A stretch of DNA of 39,508 nucleotides from Acidilobaceae archaeon (lineage in GTDB: Archaea > Thermoproteota > Thermoprotei_A > Sulfolobales > Acidilobaceae), in assembly GCA_027082825.1 (NCBI GenBank), contig JALWTO010000048.1, forward strand, positions 1 to 39,508. The letters are read 5' to 3'. Under the pieces are notes generated by a model. That model was not told the origin of the DNA. It saw only the letters and a program-made list of their open reading frames with translations, and did no database searches. Below are positions 15,775-25,226 of this stretch, in pieces. The position numbers and the translations under genes were made by a program. Positions within the stretch are counted from its first letter, which is position 1, and each line of letters begins with the position of its first letter.

Positions 15775-18345
15775 TTGAATAGAGGTCTTCAATGGATCGA
15801 AGCCATGTTAGTAATTATTGCAATAATATTCTCTGTAGTTCCGTTTACCTTTATGAAATCTTTGAGTTCTCTTTTGGATCCTTTTCAAGGGATAGCTTCT
15901 TCACTAAGACAGAATATGTTAAATGGTTTGACTATAAAGACAAAGAGTGTAAGAGGTTCAGCTTTTGTGGTCTTTGATAAATATGGAATTCCACATATAT
16001 ATGCAACTACTAAAGATGCAGCTTTTTATGCAGTTGGATGGGTTGAAGCAAGCCAAAGGCTTTTTCAAATGGATCTTATAAGAAGGCTCATAGAAGGGAA
16101 CCTTTCAGCACTCCTAGGCATAGAAGCCTTTAACGAGGATAGGTTTATAAATAGTTTGTGGCTTCCTGAGGTAATAACCAATACAGCTACTTATATAAGA
16201 AATAACAGAAGCTTTAGAAATCTTACAAGATATATAGAGGACTTCATTAATGGCATAAACGATTATATAGCATTTGCTGTAAAAAATAACATATTGCCAC
16301 CAGAATATAAGATCCTAGGTCAAATACCTGAGCTTTGGAGGTTCAAAGACGTAATTGCTGTGGAAAAATTCTTGTCATTGATGCTTTCCTATGACGATTC
16401 AGATTTAATTTTGCAGAAGTTAGTGTTAAGATGGGGTCCCCAGATACTACTGTTTATGGATGCTATAAACAGATCTGAGAATCTAGCTGTAGCTCCTTGT
16501 GTGGCTAGCAAGCCTTGGGGTTTAGTTATAGGTCTAGAATCTCAGGCAACAAATAGTATATCAGCTTCTGGGCTCTCAGAAAATGTAATTGATGCACCAG
16601 ATCCAACAGCTCTAGCAGAATTCATAGGCAGGATTAATAGCTTTCTAGGTAGTCTTGAAATGAACATAGAAGGAGCAAGCAATAACTGGGTAGTTTCAGG
16701 AAACTTTACTAGCTCAGGAAAGCCAATAGTTGCCAATGATCCTCACCTTTCTCTCACAGCTCCATCTCTTTGGATGTTGATTCAGATTAAGGCACCTGGA
16801 CTTAATGTTGCAGGTGTCACTCTCCCAGGTTCTCCATTTGTTGTAATAGGTAGAAATGAGCACATAGCTTGGGGTTTTACAGACCTTCTTGGAGACTTTG
16901 TTGATTACTATTATTATGCCTGGAATGGGACCAAATATTATTATATGGGGAAATGGTTGATCCCGCTCTCTAGAAACATTTCGATAAAAATATGGAATCC
17001 TATAGAGAGAAAATATACATACAAAATAATAACAATATACAAAACAGTGAATGGGCCTCTGCTTGACGTAAATGGAACTAAATATGCCGTTTCATGGACA
17101 GGTCTGTATCTAAGCAATGAATTAGAATTTATAATGAACCTTGACTTTGCTAAGAGTGTAAAGGAGGCACTTTATGCTCAGAGATATTTTGGTAGTCCGA
17201 TACAGAACTTCGTAGTCGCTGATGGCAAAGGGAACATTGCTTGGAGCCCTGTAGGCTATTATCCTATAAGGTTAAATCTTCCTGTAATAAAAATTAATGG
17301 GACAGAGATAATAAATGAGGGTTTCTTGCCTTTCAATGGAAGCAAGGGTGAAGGTCTCTGGAAAGGTTTTGTCAATTTAGAGAAGTTACCAATACTTTAT
17401 GACCCTGAAATACCGTTCATAGCTACAGCTAACACAAAGCCTTGGAAAGGGTTCTGTGGTTTTTATATAGGTTATCACTATGCAGATAGATTTAGACTTG
17501 AAAGAATAAAAAATCTTCTGTACCAGCTTATTTCAAACCCAAGAAAGATAACAATAAATGATATAATCAATGTACAACTAGATATTAGAGATCTTTCAGT
17601 TAAAACCTATACTAACTTATTGGTTAGACTTCTTGAAATGGGCGGAGAAAAATTTCTAACTTCTTCTAATCTTAAAATTATTAATAAGCTTATTGCCTGG
17701 AATGGAACTATGTCTAAAAATATGTGGCAACCAACGGTAGCTTTAGCCTGGACATTAGAGTTTCATAAGGATTTATGGCACTATCTTTATGGAAACTTCT
17801 CTGATCTTACAGCCTTTAGGATAGAATATGCAGAGTCTCTCATAAAGGACTATATGGCTGGAAGACCTGGTATATATAAAATTTTACCTAAGGGCTTCCT
17901 AGAAGAACTCTCAGCAAGGAGTCTTGTAGAGGCTGAGGGTGTATTAAGAAAGTTTTATGGAAACGATAATTATGCATCATGGATATATGGAAGAATACAT
18001 TACTATGATCCAGTTAATCCTTTAGGATCTCTCTTTCCAGGATTCAATTACCCTAAAGAAGAGGCATCAGGAGGACCTTATACAATAAATGTTGCAATGC
18101 CTAGCAGTTTTTCTTCTACGGAAGGAATGCCCGTCATGCATGGGCCGAGTGTAAGGCTTGTAAGCGATCTTGGAACAAGCAAGATATATGTATCATTACC
18201 AGGTGGGATATCTGGAAATCCTTTTAGCAGATATTATTACAACCTTTATTTGATGTGGATTAAAGGAGACTATGTGGTAATGGACCTTAACTCCACCCCT
18301 AGCTCCTTGAATGTCGTAGCGTCTTTTGAAATTAATGGAGGTTAG
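15775..18345 (+). CDS. Penicillin acylase family (S45) N-terminal nucleophile amidohydrolase, membrane-anchored or secreted
   Basis: 856 aa. An N-terminal hydrophobic helix (residues about 9-27) indicates export. The S45 layout follows: an alpha-chain region (DKYGIPHIYATTKDAAFYAV ...), a spacer, then GASNNWVVSG, in which S302 is the expected N-terminal nucleophile of the beta chain after autocleavage, and NDPHLSLTAPSLW and HIAWGF. The family cleaves amides such as beta-lactam side chains or acyl-homoserine lactones; substrate here is unknown and could be an acylated peptide or lactone. TTG start with GGAGTGGTG upstream and TATA-like TTTATATAC near 15730. Followed after 6 nt by a membrane protein gene. 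Confidence 0.88.
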   Translation: MNRGLQWIEAMLVIIAIIFSVVPFTFMKSLSSLLDPFQGIASSLRQNMLNGLTIKTKSVRGSAFVVFDKYGIPHIYATTKDAAFYAVGWVEASQRLFQMDLIRRLIEGNLSALLGIEAFNEDRFINSLWLPEVITNTATYIRNNRSFRNLTRYIEDFINGINDYIAFAVKNNILPPEYKILGQIPELWRFKDVIAVEKFLSLMLSYDDSDLILQKLVLRWGPQILLFMDAINRSENLAVAPCVASKPWGLVIGLESQATNSISASGLSENVIDAPDPTALAEFIGRINSFLGSLEMNIEGASNNWVVSGNFTSSGKPIVANDPHLSLTAPSLWMLIQIKAPGLNVAGVTLPGSPFVVIGRNEHIAWGFTDLLGDFVDYYYYAWNGTKYYYMGKWLIPLSRNISIKIWNPIERKYTYKIITIYKTVNGPLLDVNGTKYAVSWTGLYLSNELEFIMNLDFAKSVKEALYAQRYFGSPIQNFVVADGKGNIAWSPVGYYPIRLNLPVIKINGTEIINEGFLPFNGSKGEGLWKGFVNLEKLPILYDPEIPFIATANTKPWKGFCGFYIGYHYADRFRLERIKNLLYQLISNPRKITINDIINVQLDIRDLSVKTYTNLLVRLLEMGGEKFLTSSNLKIINKLIAWNGTMSKNMWQPTVALAWTLEFHKDLWHYLYGNFSDLTAFRIEYAESLIKDYMAGRPGIYKILPKGFLEELSARSLVEAEGVLRKFYGNDNYASWIYGRIHYYDPVNPLGSLFPGFNYPKEEASGGPYTINVAMPSSFSSTEGMPVMHGPSVRLVSDLGTSKIYVSLPGGISGNPFSRYYYNLYLMWIKGDYVVMDLNSTPSSLNVVASFEINGG

Positions 18346-18351
18346 GGAGCT

Positions 18352-18708
18352 ATGGATAGACTTAAGGTGGCCATATCAGTATCGGTTGGGACTTTTCTAG
18401 CGCTGATTGCATTTATTGAAATAAGAGATGTACTTTTGGCTGATATACTTAGTCCCTTTCTGGCTGCTTTAGTACCAGCATTTCTCATGAAGAAATTATC
18501 ACAATCGATATTTCTTTCAATAATAAACTCACTTTCGGCACTCTCTATATTATTAGCTGTTATAGGTTTTCCAGAGAATATTTTAGGATATGATCGCTTC
18601 TTTGGTTTTTCTATTTTCGTTTTTGTATTAGTATATTATATACTTGTAAGCTCAGCTTGGGGGTTGGTGCTTTGGCATGCTAGCCACCTCAGATACTCTA
18701 GTCATTAA
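18352..18708 (+). CDS. Membrane protein of unknown function, four predicted helices
   Basis: 118 aa, nearly all hydrophobic, with helices near residues 7-24, 28-46, 52-72 and 83-110. No family recognised. It begins 6 nt after the acylase stop (GGAGCT then ATG) and its last 32 nt overlap the UMP kinase start, so it is part of a tightly packed operon. A role in export or anchoring of the acylase is only a guess. Confidence 0.65.
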   Translation: MDRLKVAISVSVGTFLALIAFIEIRDVLLADILSPFLAALVPAFLMKKLSQSIFLSIINSLSALSILLAVIGFPENILGYDRFFGFSIFVFVLVYYILVSSAWGLVLWHASHLRYSSH

Positions 18709-19366
18709 GATTAGTGGGAAATTGCTTTATCCTCCTAGGAGAGTTTTTTTAGGATCCTTAAGGGATGTTATCAACAAGCTTACTGATAGATTTGAAATTA
18801 TAGGAATAGTAACTGGAGGAGGCCCTCTTGCCAGAGAGTCAATAAAGGTACTTAGAGAGTTTGAGGTCTCAGAATCGGTACTTGATATGATCGGTATAGA
18901 GGCTGCTAGATTTAATGCACTTGTCTTAGCCCATGTACTTTATCCTCTTTCTCCGTCAAGTATCCCTAAGTCTCTTGAGGATGTACTTGGAAGAATTAAA
19001 AATTGGAAGGTTGTAGTACTTGGAGGTTTACAGCCAGGTCAGAGTACCAATGCTGTATCGATATCTTTGGCTGATGTTTTAAGATCCAGATTGGTAATTA
19101 ACATGCTTTCTGATGTTGATGGAATTTATAAGCCTGCCCCTGGAGTTCCTGGAGCAGTAAGGATTAAGAGGATGAATTGTGAAGAACTCCATGAGCTTGT
19201 AAAAAAATCTCCTCAGCTTGCAGGTTCCTATGAATTATTCGACCATACGGCAATAAACTTCCTGAAGAGAACAAAGATATCTGTCAGGTTTGTTAACGGC
19301 CAAGACCCTAATATACTCCTTGATGTTCTAGAGAATGAAGATTTAGGAACTTTGGTTACATGTTAA
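18677..19366 (+). CDS. pyrH: Uridylate (UMP) kinase, archaeal type
   Basis: 229-aa amino-acid-kinase fold enzyme making UDP from UMP. Motifs: KISGKLL (phosphate loop), IVTGGGPLAR, VVLGGLQPGQSTNAVS in the acceptor/effector region, and MLSDVDGIYKP near the ATP site. Length fits archaeal UMP kinases (about 225 aa), which lack the GTP regulation of bacterial PyrH. ATG start lies inside the previous gene with GGTG 7 nt upstream, indicating coupling. Confidence 0.87.
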   Translation: MLATSDTLVIKISGKLLYPPRRVFLGSLRDVINKLTDRFEIIGIVTGGGPLARESIKVLREFEVSESVLDMIGIEAARFNALVLAHVLYPLSPSSIPKSLEDVLGRIKNWKVVVLGGLQPGQSTNAVSISLADVLRSRLVINMLSDVDGIYKPAPGVPGAVRIKRMNCEELHELVKKSPQLAGSYELFDHTAINFLKRTKISVRFVNGQDPNILLDVLENEDLGTLVTC

Positions 19367-19414
19367 TAAGGGGTAGAAACATTTATTAGGTTTTTAGGGG
19401 TTGTTTAAGACCCT

Positions 19415-19894
19415 TTACTCATTTGTATATAGAAGGCCAACGGGCAGAAGCTCCCTATTCCCCTTCACTATCCTGTATCCCTTTGGAAATATTAGACAAT
19501 ATTTACTCATTTCTTCTAGGAAACTATTCTCTTTGCCATTTATTAAGGTAACCCATAGATCTAGGATAGTTTCGTCATATGTAAGGTAGTTGGATTTATG
19601 AGAATTGCAGGTAATAACATCTAACCTTATATCGGGCAGATATCTAGAGAGAGGCATTATGGGTTTCTTCTTAATATAAATGAGTTGTACTCCTCCATAG
19701 ATTAGGGTATGAAATAGTATCGATCTAATTAGATCATTAGGAATTATTTTTTCCTTATTTTCACCTTCCATATATCTCTTAGCTAAATTAACAACGTCAG
19801 ACACCTCAGGTTCATTTGGCTCATCATCTATAATAGCAGAGATAGCCAATGTCCTTCCTAGGGCCATTATTAAGGGTTTTTTGCTTTTGATCAT
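19415..19894 (-). CDS. Hypothetical protein
   Basis: 159 aa, not recognised. It is soluble in composition, with a helical first half (PNEPEVSDVVNLAKRYMEG ... NDLIRSILFHTLIYGG) and a basic, mixed second half containing two internal Cys. No catalytic motif is obvious. Convergent with UMP kinase (48-nt gap) and divergent from the gene at 20130 over a 235-nt spacer with TATA-like ATATTTTTAAAAG. ATG start with a weak AGGATGG upstream. Confidence 0.6.
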   Translation of the reverse strand: MIKSKKPLIMALGRTLAISAIIDDEPNEPEVSDVVNLAKRYMEGENKEKIIPNDLIRSILFHTLIYGGVQLIYIKKKPIMPLSRYLPDIRLDVITCNSHKSNYLTYDETILDLWVTLINGKENSFLEEMSKYCLIFPKGYRIVKGNRELLPVGLLYTNE

Positions 19895-20129
19895 AGTTTG
19901 CCATCCTAACTTTCTGTGTTCTATGTCTTATATTTTTAAAAGTTGAGGCTTTTATTTTTATAAAGAATCTCATATTAGGTTAGGAAAATTAACCTTAGTC
20001 AAAAGAACACGTATATATATTCTTATCTTTTCTTATCAATAATTTAAAAACTAATCAGGCTACTCAGTAGCTGGACTCGTTTAGAAAGGAAGAGGATATA
20101 ATTAGGTAATAGGTAAAGGTGTTACAGTC

Positions 20130-21023
20130 TTGGGTAAGGAAGAGGCTACAAAGCTCAGGGTGGAGCTACCACCTCTTATCAAAACCAAGGAAGGTTACAA
20201 TTACTTCACCCTTATACTATATATAAGGGGGGACAGGCCAGGTATCTTTACAGAAGTTATAGATAACGTTAGAAAAAAAGTGGAGAGGGCTAACATCAGA
20301 TGGTCCTTAGGAAACTCGCAAATGCGAGGGAGAGCAATAGTTATCTTAGTTTTTGAAGTTCCTGAGGAGGACACCGAAGCTTTTAAGGAGACTATAGATG
20401 AGATAAAAAAGTTTGATTATGTTGAAAAGTTTATCCTAGATGAAAACCCTCATGATCTGGGAATCTATGCTCCTAAGGATGTAGGACTGGTCTTCGATTT
20501 TAATGGATCCAGAACGGTAATAATTTCTGTAGACTTTCTTAACAGTATGGTTGATGCTATAGGCCAAGGAGGGGATCCTGTAATAACTTCTTTAGTAAAT
20601 ACAACTCTATATAGAACCTCATACTACAGAGGATTTTCCATGGCAGAAGACTTGAAAAGCTCTTTGCTTATTGATGGGATAGGCCTTGTGGAAGCTGTTC
20701 TCAGGGAATTCAAATCTCTGGGTTATTTTGGTGATTTTTCTGTAAACAAGGTTGATGATGTCATTGAGATAGAGTTTGATGATTTGGCATTAGCGGCAGT
20801 TCAGAAAATAGAAAATCCTCTTGTTCTAGGAACTATAGCAGGTATATTGGATTCAGCATTTGGAGCTGAGTTTAAAGTAGAGGTAGATGCCTTCAAGAAG
20901 ATAGGATCTGAATCCTATTATGCGAAACTTATCTGTAAGCCTGTGGAAGAGCTTGAAGGCGAACCTCCTGAAGCCGAAGAGAAGAAAAAGGAAAGAAGGA
21001 GGTTCTTTTTGTATAGACGCTAA
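20130..21023 (+). CDS. ACT-domain protein with an uncharacterised C-terminal domain
   Basis: 297 aa. Residues 20-105 (NYFTLILYIRGDRPGIFTEV, then REDT-like EEDTEAFKETIDEIKK) have the beta-alpha-beta-beta-alpha-beta pattern of an ACT ligand-binding domain. Residues 115-275 form a second alpha/beta domain (FDFNGSRTVIISVDFLNS, SSLLIDGIGLVEAVLREF) that I cannot assign with confidence; V4R-like is a possibility. A charged tail rich in Glu, Lys and Arg ends the protein. Probably a regulatory or ligand-sensing protein. TTG start with AAAGGTG 9 nt upstream. Stops overlap with the convergent nuclease gene by 4 nt. Confidence 0.7.
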   Translation: MGKEEATKLRVELPPLIKTKEGYNYFTLILYIRGDRPGIFTEVIDNVRKKVERANIRWSLGNSQMRGRAIVILVFEVPEEDTEAFKETIDEIKKFDYVEKFILDENPHDLGIYAPKDVGLVFDFNGSRTVIISVDFLNSMVDAIGQGGDPVITSLVNTTLYRTSYYRGFSMAEDLKSSLLIDGIGLVEAVLREFKSLGYFGDFSVNKVDDVIEIEFDDLALAAVQKIENPLVLGTIAGILDSAFGAEFKVEVDAFKKIGSESYYAKLICKPVEELEGEPPEAEEKKKERRRFFLYRR

Positions 21024-22216
21024 ATGTTTACTAAGTCATCAGTAGGTAAATACTCTATAGCCTTTTTTATCCATGCAGCTAGATAAATATATCTATATTT
21101 GTTCCTAGGTCCTCTCTTAGGTATTATCTTTATTCTATATAATGGTAGGTAAAGCAGTTTTATATTGATGACTGAGAGAGAAAGCAAGGTTTCGGATAAC
21201 AGCTTAATTAAACCTGGAGATGTTTTTGGTTCAACTATTTTACAAGATACTTTTTGGTTGAGTAGTTTGTTATTTTTCTTAAGGGAATGTTCAGCAAGGA
21301 TAAAGAACTTTATATCGGGGACTATTTTTGGCATTTTGATACACACGTTTCTACCCTCTTTTCTTAGGTCCCCGATTTTTAGTGTTTTGATAACATTTAC
21401 TACTCTTTTCCACACACTTTCTCCATATTGATTTACAAACTCCTTTCGACAGACCTTCTTTCCCTGAACTCTCTGGATAACTTCAAGTATGTCTGGGGGA
21501 AGGGAAGATATCTTGTCCCCTACTTCCCTAAATTTTTCTTTGGTTAAAGCTACTGGAAGTCCTGAGTATGCAGAGAAGAGTATCCCGAGCTCAGTATGAT
21601 ATCCATTTCTCTTTTTTGAGCGTCTTATGGCACGAACTTCATAGAAAGGATATTCGACACATTTAATATCTTCAACATTTTCCATCTTAAAGAAAAATGG
21701 TCCTTTCAGGAAACGTTTTATGTATTTTAATGAGTCTTTTGGACTATATAGAGGAGAAAATTTAGTGACATCTAATGGCTCCTTAAGAACCCTAATAGAC
21801 TTTAGAATATCCTCAAGATCAATCAGGGTAATATTAAGCTTTCTAGCCATTTTCAACGCACCTGTTGTGAAGCCATTTGATGATATCACGGTACCTCTAT
21901 AAGCACCTATATCATCAGCAACTTCGGCTACTTTCATTATAATATCTTTATTCACTGGTTTGCTTAGATTTTTGACCTCAATGATCTCTTTGTTATATCC
22001 TTCAAGGAGTACTAGGAAATCTATCTCATGAAGGGCCCCAGAAATACCTCTAATCCTTACATTTCTTTTGTATTTCTTTCCCATAAGCCTGAGGTAGTGT
22101 TCCACTACGTTCTCAAGCTCCTTACCCTTTTCATTAGGTTCTGGTTTCATTGTTCTTCGATAAATTAAATTGTAAGGTAATACTAAAAATATTCTTCCTA
22201 TATAATATTGTGCCAA
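21020..22216 (-). CDS. Mrr/restriction endonuclease-like protein (PD-(D/E)xK fold)
   Basis: 398 aa from the longest frame. Residues 33-135 form a nuclease-like domain: NVVEHYLRLMGKKYKRNVRI, then D66 in HEIDFLVL and E80-x-K82 in EIIEVKN, the PD-(D/E)xK catalytic set, followed by the Q/N-face ISSNGFTTGALKMA typical of Mrr-like enzymes. The remaining 260 residues are basic and unassigned, possibly DNA-binding. Could act in DNA repair or restriction of modified DNA; no methylase is nearby. Start uncertain: TTG at 22216 has no ribosome site; ATG at 22150 (MKPEPNEKG) is an alternative. TATA-like GATATAAATTT near 22241-22251. Confidence 0.75.
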   Translation of the reverse strand: MAQYYIGRIFLVLPYNLIYRRTMKPEPNEKGKELENVVEHYLRLMGKKYKRNVRIRGISGALHEIDFLVLLEGYNKEIIEVKNLSKPVNKDIIMKVAEVADDIGAYRGTVISSNGFTTGALKMARKLNITLIDLEDILKSIRVLKEPLDVTKFSPLYSPKDSLKYIKRFLKGPFFFKMENVEDIKCVEYPFYEVRAIRRSKKRNGYHTELGILFSAYSGLPVALTKEKFREVGDKISSLPPDILEVIQRVQGKKVCRKEFVNQYGESVWKRVVNVIKTLKIGDLRKEGRNVCIKMPKIVPDIKFFILAEHSLKKNNKLLNQKVSCKIVEPKTSPGLIKLLSETLLSLSVINIKLLYLPLYRIKIIPKRGPRNKYRYIYLAAWIKKAIEYLPTDDLVNI

Positions 22217-22284
22217 TAATAAAAGCTAACCAATCCAAGCAAATTTATATCTTTAACAAGGGTTAAACTTATTTTTGTTCACCC

Positions 22285-22317
22285 TATTATATATTTATGT
22301 GGTTATAAGCAAGGTGG
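22285..22317 (+). promoter_or_regulatory. Promoter and ribosome site of the AbrB-PhoU regulator
   Basis: TATA-like ATTATATATTTAT at 22285-22297 and AAGGTGG at 22311-22317, 6 nt before the GTG start at 22324. The TATA to start distance leaves a very short leader. Confidence 0.45.
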
Positions 22318-22323
22318 CCATAG

Positions 22324-23265
22324 GTGGTTAATATAACAAATAGGAAGATTCAAAAGCTTGGTAGCTCAAGCCTAGTCATAACCATTCCTAAAAGTTGGGC
22401 AACAAAGCTAGGTTTGAGGGCTGGTGATAAGGTAGCTGTTATAGATGAAGGGGACCACTTAAAAATTATGCCTTATGATCCAACAATATCTTCAGGAAAA
22501 ACGACAATCAGATTGCCTATAAAGAAGGTACTTGAAAATGAAGCAGTCACAAAGTCTGTTGTTAGATGTCTCTATCTATGTGGAGCCGATAGACTAGAGC
22601 TTCTTTATCATTCTGGTAATGGAAATAGCATAAATAACTTGATAAAGGCTCTAGAGAAAAGTAAAGGTTGTGTCTCTCTTAGTTTTAGTAGGATTTCCAA
22701 AAACTCAATAGAATTAGGTTTTGAATGCCCTCAGACAGACCCAAGAATTAATCTGAAGATCCTAAACTCAAAGATACATGATGTTTTGACAGACATAGCC
22801 TTTGGGGCACTTGGAGATGAGGAGAGAAAGAAAGAAGCATTAAAGAAGGTTGTGTCTCTTAGAGACTTCATAGATGAGACTGTAAGAAGTGGTCTTCACT
22901 TCATGAGTAGAATAGGTTCTACCGATCTAACTGCATGTGGTTTCTCATTTCTCATATCTAATTTAAAGCCTGTTGGAGATATTATAGAGCTTTTAGCTAG
23001 ATCAGTTCAAGATATTGAAGATCCTAGGGCAGTAGGTTATGTTAGTGCCCTAAGGGCTGCACTCAGCGATGTTCTTGGAGGTGTTGCAGCTGGAAGCTTT
23101 AGGAGAATAATAAGAGCCAGAGGACTTTCGAGTAGGATAAAATCTATCATAGAGAATTTGAAGGAGAAGAACAGTACGTTTTATGGTCTTTTACTTTCAT
23201 TGAGTGCATTGATAATATCTCTGACTGAAGAAGCCATGTGTACGCTTTTTGTTATGAGATCTTGA
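22324..23265 (+). CDS. AbrB-type DNA-binding protein fused to PhoU-like domain (phosphate uptake regulator family)
   Basis: 313 aa. Residues 5-50 (RKIQKLGSSSLVITIPKSW, KLGLRAGDKVAVIDEGDHL) are a SpoVT/AbrB swapped-hairpin DNA-binding domain. The rest is helical, with two PhoU-like three-helix repeats (about 110-200 and 210-305). Archaeal proteins of this layout are annotated as phosphate-uptake regulators, though no phosphate transporter genes are in this window, so the regulon is open. GTG start with AAGGTGG upstream. Confidence 0.85.
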   Translation: MVNITNRKIQKLGSSSLVITIPKSWATKLGLRAGDKVAVIDEGDHLKIMPYDPTISSGKTTIRLPIKKVLENEAVTKSVVRCLYLCGADRLELLYHSGNGNSINNLIKALEKSKGCVSLSFSRISKNSIELGFECPQTDPRINLKILNSKIHDVLTDIAFGALGDEERKKEALKKVVSLRDFIDETVRSGLHFMSRIGSTDLTACGFSFLISNLKPVGDIIELLARSVQDIEDPRAVGYVSALRAALSDVLGGVAAGSFRRIIRARGLSSRIKSIIENLKEKNSTFYGLLLSLSALIISLTEEAMCTLFVMRS

Positions 23266-23281
23266 TTTCAAAATTTAAAGG

Positions 23282-23349
23282 AGCCACAGTTCGCCGAAGT
23301 TACACCTCATCATTTTATCAGATCCCGGATTCTCGCACATGCTGTGGCT
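23282..23349 (-). ncRNA. Candidate small structured RNA (C'/D'- or k-loop-like core in an 8-bp stem)
   Basis: Lies in the 113-nt gap between convergent genes. AGCCACAG (23282-23289) pairs with CTGTGGCT (23342-23349). Inside, the minus strand has CTGA (23321-23318), 5 nt, TGATGA (23312-23307), the geometry of an internal D'/C' pair or of the k-loop of an archaeal H/ACA guide. The outer C and D boxes are degenerate and no ACA is seen after the stem. On the plus strand the stem is followed by GTTTTTAG and might instead be a terminator. Confidence 0.35.
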
Positions 23350-23378
23350 GTTTTTAGAGTTCTAAGTCTCAGAGTTTT

Positions 23379-24176
23379 TTATTTGTAATAAAGTTCCTTT
23401 CTTCTTAGCTTTAAAAGGGGTAAATATTTTCTCACTTCTAATATTCTGTCAAGATCTATTGTTGTTTCCATATAATTTGGTTGGGGACCAACATTGAGTG
23501 TAACATAACCCAAAGGATCTACTATCATGCTTCCTCCAGTGAACCTTTCACCACTTAGTGCTGAAAGAGCCAGAAACAAGGTGTTTTCATGAGCTCTGCT
23601 TCTAGCTAAGAATTCTAACATCGCTTCCTTCAAGGGACCTCTGTACCATGCAGCAGGCACTACTATTATGTCGCTTCCTTCAAGGGCTTCATATCTAAAT
23701 ATTTCCGGAAATCTAAGCTCAAAGCATACAGCCAGTCCTATCTTTGCATTACATAGCCTTGTCGGTTTGAACAATGAGTCACCTGATTCGAATTTATCTG
23801 ATTCTTTGAACCCAAATGCATCAAAGAGATGGGTCTTGTTATAATGAGAGATTATCTCTCCCCTGTCATTTATTAGCACAACGGTATTTCTAGCTTTTTT
23901 CTTTCCTTTGGTAAAGAGGGTTCCTATCAGGCAAATATTCTTTTCCTTAGCCACCCTGAAAAGAGTCTTTAACCAAATTCCTGGATTGTCTAGACTTTCG
24001 GCAACGTTTAGGAGCTCATGAGAAGTTAGCTCAGTTGGATCTATCATGGCGTATTCAGGCAGTATTACAATATTAGCGTTCCTGATTTTCTTTGAAAATC
24101 TGTTTAGGACATCTACAGAATCGTCAAGAAAATTTGATGATGGGATTTGCAAAAGACCTATTGTGAGTTCTCTCAA
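23379..24176 (-). CDS. Carbon-nitrogen hydrolase (nitrilase superfamily)
   Basis: About 265 aa. The Glu-Lys-Cys triad is complete: E43 in VILPEYAMIDP, K116 in HYNKTHLFDAFG, C153 in GLAVCFELRFPEI (numbering from the longer frame). The family hydrolyses non-peptide C-N bonds, for example omega-amides or N-carbamyl groups; substrate not determinable. Start: GTG at 24182 touches AGAGGAGA directly, whereas TTG at 24176 has a 7-nt spacing and overlaps the preceding stop as TTGA, typical coupling, so 24176 is preferred. Operon with the upstream MBL-fold gene. Confidence 0.88.
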   Translation of the reverse strand: MRELTIGLLQIPSSNFLDDSVDVLNRFSKKIRNANIVILPEYAMIDPTELTSHELLNVAESLDNPGIWLKTLFRVAKEKNICLIGTLFTKGKKKARNTVVLINDRGEIISHYNKTHLFDAFGFKESDKFESGDSLFKPTRLCNAKIGLAVCFELRFPEIFRYEALEGSDIIVVPAAWYRGPLKEAMLEFLARSRAHENTLFLALSALSGERFTGGSMIVDPLGYVTLNVGPQPNYMETTIDLDRILEVRKYLPLLKLRRKELYYK

Positions 24177-25087
24177 GGCCACTCTCCTCTTTTTATTGCA
24201 TCAATAACTCCTAAGATACTGTTGATAACAAATTCTTTCTTTAGAAAGTCAGTTTTACTCTGCATTATTGTTTTAACATCTGTATCTTTCTTTGCAAGGA
24301 TTTCAATTATTTCATTAACATCTTCAACTCCCCTTTCTATTGTTCTGGATACTGTCTCAAGCCATCTAATCACTTGGTTCCTATGTTTTTCAATAAGTTC
24401 ATAAAACGGCTTTCTCATGCCAAAATGTGTTGGAGCAATAAAGAGAGGCTTAGGATTTATACTGGTCATTTTGTTAATGCTTTCTAGATAGAGCTTCGGT
24501 TTAAATATAGGAGGAGTTGTGGGTGCCTGTATAAGTTTATTTTCTATGTCTAGAATCACTCCTGCCGAATCTCCGGTGAACATTACTTTGTTGGGTAAAA
24601 GCAGTATACTCATATGATGACTTGCATGGCCAGGTGTAAATATAAATTTAAAGGTTTTGTTGTTAAATGATATTTCTTCCATATCTTTTGGGGTAAATAT
24701 TATATTTTCGGGAACAGGCTCAGGGTTTCCATAAAGCTCCGCAACAGGACCAAGTACCTCTCTGCTTGCAGTCCAGAGCTTACTAGGGTTTATTAAATGT
24801 TTTTTGCCTCGGGGATGTACAAAGACCTTTTCTACAGGGTAGTCTTTACAGATCAGTCCAGTGGAACCAGCATGATCTATATGAATGTGTGTTACAATGA
24901 TATATTTTGGTTTTAGATCTCTTGACTCAATCCAATCCTTAAGTCTTTCATAACTGCTTGAAGGTCCAGGATCAATGATAATGACATCTTTCTTAGTGAT
25001 ATTGATCACAAATGCCGAGATGATTCCTGGAAGTTTATTAAGTAAATCAACAACTGACACCCTTTCATTTTCGTGATCCTTGTCCAT
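24173..25087 (-). CDS. Metallo-beta-lactamase fold hydrolase
   Basis: 304 aa. THIHIDHAGS is the HxHxDH metal motif, with further ligands in FTPGHASHH, MFTGDSAG and IAPTHFG. The C-terminal 70 residues form a helical extension found in glyoxalase II-like archaeal members. Substrate unknown. Start: a frame from TTG 25120 exists, but TATA-like AATATTATATTTT at about 25123-25135 predicts initiation near 25105, downstream of that TTG. ATG at 25087 has AAGGG 8 nt upstream, so it is chosen. Coupled to the nitrilase-family gene by a 4-nt overlap. Confidence 0.88.
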   Translation of the reverse strand: MDKDHENERVSVVDLLNKLPGIISAFVINITKKDVIIIDPGPSSSYERLKDWIESRDLKPKYIIVTHIHIDHAGSTGLICKDYPVEKVFVHPRGKKHLINPSKLWTASREVLGPVAELYGNPEPVPENIIFTPKDMEEISFNNKTFKFIFTPGHASHHMSILLLPNKVMFTGDSAGVILDIENKLIQAPTTPPIFKPKLYLESINKMTSINPKPLFIAPTHFGMRKPFYELIEKHRNQVIRWLETVSRTIERGVEDVNEIIEILAKKDTDVKTIMQSKTDFLKKEFVINSILGVIDAIKRGEWP

Positions 25088-25226
25088 TTTTATTGCCCTT
25101 AGAAGTTCTAGTTCAAACAAAAATATAATATTTGTACTGAAAGGGATGGCCTTTATCAGTCCAGTTTTCGAGTGCTTACAATTTGTTGATAAAGAATATT
25201 GCTTTTATTAAGAGTTATATAAAAAA

